Notes under the pieces: model-generated
Seen by the model: only the letters and a program-made list of their open reading frames with translations
Told to the model about the DNA's origin: nothing
Database searches by the model: none
From: Cercophora sp. LCS_1
Lineage: Eukaryota > Ascomycota > Sordariomycetes > Sordariales > Lasiosphaeriaceae
NCBI GenBank assembly: GCA_036250225.1
Contig: JAPZLL010000018.1
Coordinates: 186,001 to 250,000 of the forward strand
Direction of reading: 5' to 3'
Length of the DNA: 64,000 nucleotides
Shown here: in pieces, positions 52,351 through 62,200 of the stretch
Layout: every line of letters starts with the position of its first letter
Numbering within the stretch: position 1 is the first letter of the stretch
Translations under genes and position numbers: made by a program

Positions 52351-53905
52351 GGTTTCCTACCTGAGAAGACCGCTTTGGGGAACGAGAATTCATCACTGAG
52401 ATCTCGAGAAGAGGAGACAAGGGGCGTTGTAAAGTAGCTGGAAGCCTTCCTCAATTTTCCCCTTTTCGGATGTTTTGGTTTGAGTCTGCGAGCCTCGCCT
52501 GCTTACAAATGCGAAACGACGTCACTCGCTTACAAATACGAAAAGCGAGGTACAAGTACCTAGCTTTGCGCTGGGAAGGTAGCATGGCACTTTTGAAGAC
52601 GCAGCAGAGCGGCACAGGCATTCTATCGCTGTGCACTGTGATAGGCAGGTATTGTACTTAGTATATTGTAACGGTAACGGCACGAATTCGGCAGTTTCAA
52701 GGGCAGCGGAGCGAACGTGCGACACAAATTCAGGCCTGTCAGGTTGAAGCCTCTACCAATTCTCTCCTCCAGCCAGTGCTTCTAGCAGTAGGGCCGGTTA
52801 GCTAGCTGCCGAATTGACTGTATTCTCGTGTAGTGTACCTTGGTCTTTGTCGAAGGTTCTCGCTGACATGCTTCGCGCTCCTGCACAAGACCGGCGAGCA
52901 GTCGGTCTGTAAGACACTTTGCGCACCGCCTACCTAGTTGCCCCGTCGCTAGCCGGGCCAGTTTGGCCGCGGAAATGAGTTTCCCAGAGGAGAGAATTTA
53001 AACAACTAGTGCTGATCACTCTTCTGGAACGCTCCCCGAAAGGGTAGATGACTGCGGTGTGGGGTGGGACAAAGACGCGGCTTGGTAATTCAGGACGAAA
53101 CTTTACCGCTGCAAGATTTCGGACTTGATTTAGCACCAGCCGCAGCAATCAAAGCCGTTGGGAGTGTCGATCGGCAAATACAGGAACCGTACCGTGCAGG
53201 TAAAAACAGGTATTGTAGCCAGAAACAACTATTCGATTACGGAGTATTCGAAGTCAGAAAACAGGTGGCCGCAATCCACCCCTCTTTCGGCCCAATTTTC
53301 GGCCGTGCCCACTGGGTCTGTGACGGCGATCTCCGCAGCCCTACGACATGGAGTTTCACAATCCCACCCCAACCTGACATTCGCTGCAACCCAGAACCGC
53401 TTGACATGCTGCGCCCCTGGGGCTTGGCTCACGGCACGGCGCGTTGAGGAATGAGCTTGTTTTCTCGGAAGCCGGCAGATACAAGAGTCTTGGATCGTCA
53501 TTGATAGGCAATTAAGGTTCGAATAATCCTGCCAGATCGGTATTTTTGCAGATAAAATCGGTGAGACAGGCAGTCTCAACGTTGCAGAGAATTGGCTGGC
53601 CGCGTGTCATGGCTCGGTGTGATCTACTGATTACGGCTTGTGGCGAACAGGACGAATTCATTATCGACAGAACCCTGCACTGTGAGCCGGTAGCGGGTGT
53701 ACAAGGAGAACCGAGGCTGATCGAGGACACCATGTGCCTCGCACTGCAGGAAGAATGAAGGAGGACTCGATCGAGTAAAAACGAAGCGGATTCTGTGGTT
53801 AAATCTGCTCCCCGTGCAAGCCAGCTTCACCGGACGGGCCCTCTTTTCCCATTGTTTCTTTTCGTCAATTCACAGTTGGCTCCATCTTCATCTCCGGTCG
53901 TCCCC
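52351..53905. other. Divergent promoter region, MFS gene / Zn2Cys6 gene
   Basis: About 1.55 kb. Short frames around 53064-53579 overlap on both strands without motifs. It must contain the promoters of both flanking genes. ATCGGTATT (53536-53544) resembles, with one change, the inverse of the ATTACCGAT core in the PKS/ER promoter. Confidence 0.4.
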
Positions 53906-55316
53906 ATGTCTCTTCAGCGTACCATGCCACCCGCACATCGCCAGTCCTGCGACCGCTGTCGTCAGCAGAAAGTCAGGTGCTTGCGAGACAACAATCCTTC
54001 TGTCCCAGGCCCAGGCCGGGTTTCCGCTTCCCTGTTGTGCGACCGTTGTGCGAAAGCAGGGGCGGACTGCGTGTACAGTGGTAGGTTTGTTGCTTTCTCA
54101 TCAATGATGCAACCGCACAACCTTGTCGTCGTTCCGTGACACTATCACTTGACAGGGAAAAAGAGTGGCTGCTGACCAATCTTCCCCAGAGAAACAACGA
54201 GGCCAACGCCGTCGCTGTTCTGGTCGCTCGCCTAGGGAAATTAAGGCCACAGATATGTTCGATCTCGGGCCGGCCTTTGGTAGTGTTGATGGGACGCCCA
54301 GGTCATCGACCGGTCCTCCCTCCCACGTCATTAGCGCCTTGATGGGTCACCCTTCTTCCGACCTGCATCTCGACGGAAGCGAGACGGCTGCCGGCGGCTT
54401 CGGCACACCGGACGCAGAGCATCACCTATTAGGGCTTCAAACTCCCACAACTTCGCTCGAGTCACTCGCCACCTTGCTGGCAAAGGCTGCATCTTCTTCA
54501 TCCATACCGGCAGTGCCCTTTTACGACGCCACTGCCACCGCCCCAGCTCCATTGATGGAGATGGGCGCCGACCACCAAGACACAACGAGCTTCTTGTTCT
54601 TACAACTGACGGCTGTGAGCCAAAGGGCCATGCGGACAGCCCGCTGTCTCGCCCGCTCCGGCACAGGTGCATGTGCAAGCACCCTGATGGTGTCGTCGCC
54701 CGAGGTGAACGAGGCACTGGAGGACACGAATACCCTGATAAGCACCGTCAACGACATCATGACAACGGCAGCAACGGCAGGACGCGACGACTCAATGACC
54801 ACGACCGATGATGCTGCACTGGCCTTCTCGGCTCTCGCTTGTCACCAAAACCTCATGACGCTCTTCCGAGCCATTTGCGATGCCATACAGGGTAGACTGC
54901 AGGCCAAGAAAGAAGAGCGGGAACAAGAACAACACGTCGCCCGAGACAACAGCGGCGTGGGACCTCTCAATATCGCCCAGTTCGTCATGGTGTTGCAATT
55001 GCTGATGCATCTCATCAATCGCATGGGCCGCTTCTTGATGATATCGCACATGACGACTGAGCAGGAGAGCCAGTTTATCACCCCCACGACCATGCTCGAC
55101 TGCAGTACCATGTCCACCGAGGACTACGCCATTGACACTGTCCCCGGTCTGTCTACTGCATCGACAGAAGCCACACCAGCCCACCACTCGACGTGCCGCA
55201 GTGGTCTACTTGAGCATGTGCAAGAGATTGTCAGAAACATACCCAGTGAGCGTGAGAGGCTGAGACTCATGATTCAGGAGCTGCAGACAGATATAGACCA
55301 TGCGGAAATACACTAA
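53906..55316 (+). CDS. Zn2Cys6 transcription factor, AflR-like, cluster regulator
   Basis: Two exons, 53906-54080 and 54190-55316, with a 109-nt intron (GTAGGT donor, GCTGACC branch, TTCCCCAG acceptor); 433 residues. The earlier acceptor GACAG at about 54155 would lead to a stop, so 54190 is preferred. The zinc cluster is at residues 15-51: CDRCRQQKVRC, a loop of about 20 residues, then CDRCAKAGADC followed by VYSEKQRGQRRR, a basic linker. The C-terminal half (ATARCLARSG-type region at about 250-270, ALEDTNTLIS, and a final charged helix) fits the AflR-type regulatory family found beside fungal PKS genes. It probably activates the surrounding cluster. Confidence 0.88.
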
Positions 55317-55511
55317 AAATGAGGTAGCGAGATGTTGACATCGTACACACCTGTTCTAGACATGCGGCCATAGAGATTCCACACAAGGTTTCAGAACCGA
55401 ATAGACGGCGTTTCTTGTTCTATAGGTACTCGGAATGAAAGTGTCTTGGTGCATCCTTGCGTCTATGTACTTGGGCCCCCTGAATCGACTTACTAATTAT
55501 CACCACCTCCC

Positions 55512-56682
55512 TCAGAACTCCATGTATTTCTTCAGAAAATCAAACTGCCTGCGCAAAATCTGCTCTAGATCCTTGAACATCCAATCCAAATGACCACTTC
55601 CCTTCAAGATATCCAACTCCTTGGGGTACCCCATCTGGGTGAAGCAATGAAGCTGACTATCCAGGGGACTCGTCTCGTCTCGCTCGGGCGAGACCATCAT
55701 GACGGGCGTGGGGGCGACATACTTGACGACGGGGAGCAGGTTCCACGTCAGGCACTTGTAGTACGTCTGCACCGATATGCGGTTCTCGAGGGCGATGCCG
55801 AGCCGGTCGAGCGCGGGCACGATCTCGGGCGCCATCTCCTGCCCGTTGGGCATGTTGCCGTCCTCATCGATGTAGGGCAGGTACATGGGGTCCTGGCCCG
55901 CCTGAAGCTGGCTCACCCGGTCGTGCATGGCGAGCTCCAGAAGAGGCTTGCGCCTATCAGGGCTGCCATCCGTGTTGATCATGGGCGCCATAGCTACGGT
56001 GGCCGCCACACGCTTGCTAAAAATAACAGATTTTAAATCAGTTTCAAGGGGACATCGTTGCGCAAAAACTGAAAGACAGCCCACACGTACTCAAATGCGG
56101 TCGCCGCAAGGGTGACGTTCCCTCCCCAACATAAACCCCACAGTGCGATCTTGGTCTCGTCGACCAGAGGATGTTGCTTGATCCAGGTCACAGCGTCATG
56201 GAGGTCCTCGATCTGTTGGCGGGGGTCGACCTGCTCGCGTCAGGAAACAGAAATTCGAAAAGGCCATGCGGATATGAGAACGTTGAAAGGTTTCGGGGTT
56301 TTCGCGGAGAGGAAGAAGCACCAACTCCAGCAAAAAAAAAAAAAAAACACTTAATTACCTACCTCATTTCTGGGCTCTCCTTCGCTCGCACCTATACCGC
56401 GCGGATCATAGAGAAGAGTGGTGATGTCGTGTTCCTGGAACCACCGTGCAATGTCGGGCAGGTTGGCATCTTTAGGGAAGTTGAACTAGAAAAGGGCCAG
56501 GCACACACGCCATGCGTCAGCTCAAGAAAATAGACCCAAAGTTAGGTCGGCAAGTTACTTACCCCTGGCGTCATTATCATGGCCGGGCCACGCGAGGCGG
56601 CGGGAAACAGCCATCCGCGCAGCGTAATGCCGTCAAGAGTTTTGATATCGGCATCGAGGCGAGGTGGGACCGAGTCTAACAT
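55512..56682 (-). CDS. Alpha/beta hydrolase with Cys nucleophile motif, cluster hydrolase/acyltransferase
   Basis: Four exons: 56682-56563, 56485-56363, 56230-56091, 56016-55512 (introns 77, 132 and 74 nt, all GT-AG); 295 residues. Spliced blocks: LDGITLRGWLFP, then MIMTPGFNFPKDANLP, TTLLYDPRGIGASEG, and DLHDAVTWIKQHPLVDETKI. The nucleophile elbow is ALWGLCWGG, giving G-x-C-x-G with Cys where most relatives have Ser. The late region has MMVSPERDE with an acidic residue and GSGHLDWMF with the catalytic-type His. The family is the S15/DltD-like hydrolase group that includes polyketide transferases and chain-releasing hydrolases of HR-PKS clusters. Next to a PKS without its own visible releasing domain it probably offloads or transfers the chain. 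Confidence 0.85.
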
Positions 56683-57489
56683 TTTGCGTGTTGGGTGCCA
56701 CGGGAGGAGAGCAAAACGACTTTTGGAAAAATGACTTGGAAAGATGATGGAGATGAGTGCAGGGCAATGCTGACTACCTTACATAACCACCCACTGAAAG
56801 ACGTGCAGCCGGCTGGACGAAATTGAAAACGTAGGTGGTAGTCATGGGTGGTAATTAGAACGACGGAGATGGAAGAATCAATTTGAACTCGAAGACGGAG
56901 GCTTAGGTAATGTGTGCCGACTTCAGGGGCGATCAGCCAGCGGTGTAAGTCGGCGTCCGAGAGCTCGGTGTGTACACCTGGAAGGAAATTGCTGACTTTG
57001 CCGACCCCTCTAGGCGACCGACCGGGTCCGACCAATTCATGGCGGAACTTGGAAATCAGGGGTCATCGGCGTTGCGTCGCGTCGGCCCTGCACCTGTTCG
57101 GCCGGGTCGGTGATAAAATTGAAAGATTCCGGCTTACGCCATTAAACGCTCTCCGACTCGGAAATACAGCCATCATTACTAGGTCGTCTCGACCGCCGGA
57201 CGGAAAGGTGTCTAGGCTGCATTGTCGTCGCGTTCTGCTCCGTACGCCTGAAAAGCGAGGCGAACCTCAGGAATCACCGAGCTCGGGCGGCCTCGGCTTA
57301 TGATACCTACCAAAGGCCAAAACATGGCAGCATTGTGAAGTTGAACTTTTCTTCGGATTGAGTGCTCTTGTTTACTAGTAGCAAAATAACAACATTCTCA
57401 TGCAAAAACAAGAATTCAAGCCAGGATCTAATTCGGTGTAATTATGTCAAGTGATAACTAGATAAAAGACTACCTAATAGGTACCTCTA
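56683..57489. other. Intergenic, hydrolase promoter / trans-ER 3' flank
   Basis: About 800 bp, rich in CGG/CCG trinucleotides around 57000-57120. No coding frame is supported. Confidence 0.4.
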
Positions 57490-58443
57490 CTACGCCATGA
57501 GCGGCACAATCAGCCTCTTGGTATTATGCGCCCTCCCCGTCTTCAAGTCCTCCAAAGCCGCGGGCAAATTTTTAGGGCCGCCGCCCAACACTTGAAGGCC
57601 GTCGGCCAGCGTCCAGTCGGCCCGCACGTCCCGCCGCGTGTACTTGACGGCGGTGGCATTGACGGGTTTCTGGAGGCCGAAGTAATACGACAAGCCGGAG
57701 CCGGAGCCGGAGCCGAGGGCCTCGTAGGACATCTTCATGGTGACGTCATCGGCGATGCAGTCCAGCACGTAAAGGAGACCGTTGTCGGTGTGCACGCGGA
57801 TGTCGGCGCCGCAGGCCGGCGAGTGGATGTCGAAGCACGTGGCGGCGCCGTATTCCCGGCACAGGGCGTTGTCGGCGGGCGAGCAGGTGACGATCGGGGT
57901 GTAGCCGGCCATCTTGAGGAGCTGCGTGGCCATGATGCCGGTGGGCGTCGCGCCGCCGGAAACGAGCACAGTGGTGTTGTTGTTGTCGTCGTTGTCGCCG
58001 CCGTGCATTATCAACAGCGGGCCGACGGCGGCGAGCCCCATGCCGATCGAACATGCCTCGGCCAAGTCCATGGCGTCGGGCACGCGGCAGCTGCTACCTT
58101 GCTCAGCCAGCGCGAACTCAGCAAAGGCGCCTCCTTTGCTCTTGTCCGTGGCGTTTGGGTCGAAGGAGCACACGAGGACGCGCTCGCCCACCTGGAACCG
58201 CGTCACGCCCTCGCCCAACCGAGCGACGGTGCCGGCGAAGTAGCAGCCGCTGTCGATTGACCCGGGAGTAGCAGCGTTGGAGGAGTAGTCAACCCTCTTG
58301 TTGGCATCGCCTGGGTTGAAAGTGACGGAGTGAATGCGGACAAGCAACATGCCGCGTGGAGGGTCGGGAATTGGGACGTCTTGGGCGAGGCGGTAGCCGC
58401 TGCCCGACTCTGCGCCGACAACAGCTCTCATAGTGTCTGACAT
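57490..58443 (-). CDS. Trans-acting enoyl reductase (LovC-like)
   Basis: An intronless frame of 317 residues. It is a medium-chain dehydrogenase/reductase without zinc ligands: NPGDANKRVDY, then GCYFAGTVARLGEGV, the NADPH-binding element SGGATPTGIMATQLLKMAGY, and TCSPADNALCREYGA with FDI-x-SPACGADIR. These match trans-ER proteins that reduce enoyl chains on PKSs lacking a working ER. It is shorter than the usual 360 or so residues. VRADWTLA is followed almost at once by the C-terminal VLGGGPKNLPAALEDLKTG, so some 40-45 residues usually found between them appear to be absent (family length from memory). It is transcribed away from the PKS across a shared promoter of 778 bp. Confidence 0.88.
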   Translation of the reverse strand: MSDTMRAVVGAESGSGYRLAQDVPIPDPPRGMLLVRIHSVTFNPGDANKRVDYSSNAATPGSIDSGCYFAGTVARLGEGVTRFQVGERVLVCSFDPNATDKSKGGAFAEFALAEQGSSCRVPDAMDLAEACSIGMGLAAVGPLLIMHGGDNDDNNNTTVLVSGGATPTGIMATQLLKMAGYTPIVTCSPADNALCREYGAATCFDIHSPACGADIRVHTDNGLLYVLDCIADDVTMKMSYEALGSGSGSGLSYYFGLQKPVNATAVKYTRRDVRADWTLADGLQVLGGGPKNLPAALEDLKTGRAHNTKRLIVPLMA

Positions 58444-59221
58444 TGGGATTGATAGGTAGGCTTGGGCTCAACGGATGCTTACCACAAAAAAAAAAAAACG
58501 AGAATCTCTGAGTGCAGGATATATCACTATCACTCTCATATCTTGAGCCCAACTTTGCTCCATGTAGACTCCTTGTCCGTGTTCTAGACTCGTAGGACAC
58601 ACCTCAGCCACAAGAGTAACGAATCGGATGGCGCAGCAACAGGCCCGTTCGGTTGTGTATAGTCCCGATCTTACATGAGAGCGGCCGGAATTTCCGATCG
58701 GGCCGGAGCGGTAATTACCGATGTACGTAGTAAAGTGCAACATCGGCACCAATGAGGAGCAGTAAACGCTGCATTGGCCAAAACAAGTCTCTTTAGCTGT
58801 ACCGGTTGCAATCCGAACAGCGACCGCTTCCGTGTTCCGGTCCCGGTTCCGTCTTGAGGCTTCTTGTGTCTCTTCTACTTTTAGTCTTGTCAGACCGGAA
58901 TCGGAGCCGTCACTGTTATGTCGCCACAGTTGTAAATCAGGCCGACCAGGCGAAGGAGACAAGGTTATTACACATTTTGTGTCTAACTCGATAGGCCAAG
59001 AATCCACCCCTCCGGCTTCATATAATCTACCCCAATTCTCAAGCTCAACGCCGTCACAGCAATCATTACCATAGATTACCTATTCAAGGACCAAGAAAAC
59101 AGTCTCGAACCAAACCAACTCATATACAACACTCTTCACCTGAACCCAAAAGCAAGAGACTCGGTCCCCAGAGTCTCAAGACTCGCCCGCCCATCATCTA
59201 TCTTCCTGATCCCGCGTCACC
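58444..59221. promoter_or_regulatory. Bidirectional promoter between trans-ER and HR-PKS
   Basis: The 778-bp gap between the divergent starts must hold both promoters. A 12-bp perfect palindrome CGGTAATTACCG lies at 58709-58720 and a further GC palindrome CCGATCGG at about 58694-58701. The last 200 bases before the PKS start are A/C/T-rich, typical of a fungal leader. Confidence 0.55.
58709..58720. promoter_or_regulatory. CGG-N6-CCG palindrome, candidate Zn2Cys6 site
   Basis: CGGTAATTACCG is an inverted CGG pair with a 6-base spacer, the layout bound by several dimeric Zn2Cys6 regulators (for example Ppr1/UaY type). The 9-mer ATTACCGAT that contains one half occurs again at 49962-49970, upstream of the cluster P450. 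Binding by the local regulator is inference. Confidence 0.4.
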
Positions 59222-62200
59222 ATGGGTAGCCGGCCCGAGATGTTCGCAAGCAAGCCCATTGCCATTGTAGGCAGCAGCTGCCGTCTCCCGGGCGGCGCGA
59301 CCTCGCCGTCCCGGCTGTGGGAACTCCTGGAGACGCCCCGCGATGTGGTGCAGCAGATACCGGCGAGCCGCTTCAACACCGAGGCGTTCTACCATGCAGA
59401 CAGCCAGCACCATGGAGTAAGCTCCTGTCCTTCCCCTTGTGCAGGTGCGCGAATGGAGTAAATCGCTTACCAAAAGTGCAGAGTACCAACGTCAAGCACG
59501 CCTACCTCCTTGATGAAGATCCCCGCGGCTTCGATCGCGACTTCTTCTCCATCAGCCCCAAGGAAGCCGAGGCCATGGATCCCCAGCAACGACTGCTCCT
59601 CGAGACGGTGTACGAGGGCTTGGAATCGGCCGGGTACTCGATGCAGCAGCTCCGGGGATCGTCTACAGCTGTGTTTGTCGGCTGCATGTTCCACGATTAC
59701 CAGCACACGGCGGTCCGGGGCATCGACGGCCTGCCTCAGTACCACGCGACAGGAACCGGGTCATCCATCTTGTCCAATCGCGTGTCGTACGTTTACGACT
59801 GGCGCGGTCCGTCAGTGACCCTCGACACAGCCTGTTCGTCGAGTCTGGTCGCCCTACATCAGGCAGTATGTGCCCTCCGGAACGGCGAGGCTACCATGGC
59901 TGTTGCTGCCGGCTCCAATCTCATCCTGGGTCCCGAGCCCTTCATCAGCGAGTCCAAGCTCAACATGCTGTCGCCGAATGGGAGATCATTCATGTGGGAT
60001 TCGCAGGCAGACGGATACACGCGCGGTGAAGGCATCGGCGTCGTCTTCCTCAAGACGCTGAGCCAGGCCATGGCCGACGGGGACCACATCGAGTGCGTCA
60101 TCCGCGAGACGGGCGTCAATTCGGATGGAAAGACGCCGGGCATCACCATGCCGAGCTACGAGTCGCAGGCGTGGCTCATCCGGGCCACGTACGCCAGATG
60201 CGGGCTCAATCCGTCGCAAGAATCCGATCGTCCACAATACTTCGAGGCTCACGGCACCGGCACGCCAGCGGGCGACCGTAAGTACCTTAACCAAGTTCCT
60301 TGTCAACTTTTTGGTGGTCAAGCCCTGCACTGGCTAACAATATCCCTATCTTTTCTCTGCTTTAGCCATCGAAGCCCGAGCGATCCAGAGCGTCTTCTTC
60401 CCCAATGACGGCGACACTGACGTCGACAAATGTGAGCACAGCGAGCTCGTGGTGGGCAGCATCAAGACGGTAGTCGGCCACACCGAGGGCACGGCCGGTA
60501 TCGCGGGGCTGCTCAAGGCGTCGCTGGCTCTGCAGCACGGCCGCATCCCGGCGAACCTCCACTTCCAGAAGCTGAATCCCAAGATCCAGCCGTACTACAC
60601 CAACCTACGCATCCCGACCGAGACGGTTCCCTGGCCCAGCGTCTCACAGGGAAGCGTGCGGCGAGTCAGCGTCAATAGCTTCGGCTTTGGCGGCACGAAC
60701 GCCCACGCCATCCTCGAGAGTTTCGACGGCGACGGTCCCGGACTTGCCGGAGCCAGTGGTTCCGACTCAGGCTTTGACTCGTCCTCGACCTCCTCTCTGG
60801 CTGAAGCCGGCGACGGTGACGGTGACCATGGAGCCAAGGTCAAGGAAGCCAACGAGTCTGCGGTCGGACCGTTCGTCCTGTCGGCCCACTCGAGTGCTGC
60901 TCTGGCCGCAAATGCCAGTGCCCTTGCCAGCCATCTTCGCGCCCGTTCGGACGACAAGATGGACCTCACGGCCCTGGCACACACACTGTTCCAGCGCACC
61001 TCATTTGCCTTCCGCGCCTCCTTTTCGGCCTGCTCGACGGCCGCGCAGCTCGCCTCCAAGCTCGAGGAAGCAGCCAAGTCCCTCGAGCGCCGACCGGGCA
61101 ACAACTCGGTCTTTCCCGAAGCCCTACCGCCACGGATCTTGGGCATATTCACCGGCCAGGGCGCGCAGTGGGCGACCATGGGCCGGGAGCTCTACCACGG
61201 CTCGGCGCCGTTCCGGGCTGCCATGGATGCCATGCAGCGGAGCCTCGATGCCCTGCCCGCCGCCGAGGATCGGCCGACTTGGCGGCTAGCCGACCAGCTG
61301 CTCGCCGACGGCGGGACTTCGCGCGTCGCCGAAGCAGCCGTCTCACAGCCCCTGTGCACGGCGCTCCAGATCGCCCTGGTCGATACGCTGCGGGCCGCAG
61401 GGATCGAGTTCGCCGCCGTGGTCGGACACTCGTCGGGCGAGATCGCGGCAGCCTACACGGCGGGCCACCTCGACGCCGCCGATGCGATCCGCGTGGCTTA
61501 CTACCGCGGCCTCCACGTCCACCGCGTACACGGACACGGCGCCGGCATCGGCCTCGAGAAACGCGGCAAGATGATGGCCGTCGGGATGGGCTGGGAGCAG
61601 GCGACGGCCTTTTGCGCCGAGTTCGACGGCGCCCTGGTCGTGGCGGCGAGTAACTCGCACACGAGCTGCACACTTGCGGGTGATGCCGACGCCGTCGACA
61701 AGGCCTTTGCGCGCTTGCAGCAGGAGGGCACGTTTGCGCGCGTACTGCAGGTCGACACGGCCTATCACTCGCATCACATGAAGCCGTGCGCCGGCCCATA
61801 CCTCGAGTCGATGAAGGAATGCGGCGTCAAGATGCAGACGCCGCAGAAACGTCGCGGCCAGCTGCAGCAATGCCGATGGTACTCGAGCGTTTGGGACAAC
61901 GACGACCATGAGGCCGACGGCAGGCTTCTTGGGGGCCAGTACTGGGCGGATAACCTGACGCGGCCGGTGAAATTCAGCCAGGCGTTGGCGCGGGCGCTGG
62001 ACCAAGACCACGTCTTTGATCTGGCGCTCGAGGTCGGACCGCACCCCGCGCTGAAGGGACCGGCCTCGGAGACCATCAAGACGTCGACCGGCGGTCTTGT
62101 CTCGCTGCCCTACGCCGGCGTTCTGAAGCGAGGGCAGAACGCGGTCGAGTCCCTCACCGATGCCCTGGGCACGGTTTGGTGTCTGTTCCCGTCGCCGCCC

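Noticed and set aside
54081..54160. Earlier 3' splice site (GACAG near 54155) in the Zn2Cys6 gene
   Set aside because: It would produce an in-frame TGA soon after; the TTCCCCAG acceptor before 54190 keeps the long frame and a typical basic linker.
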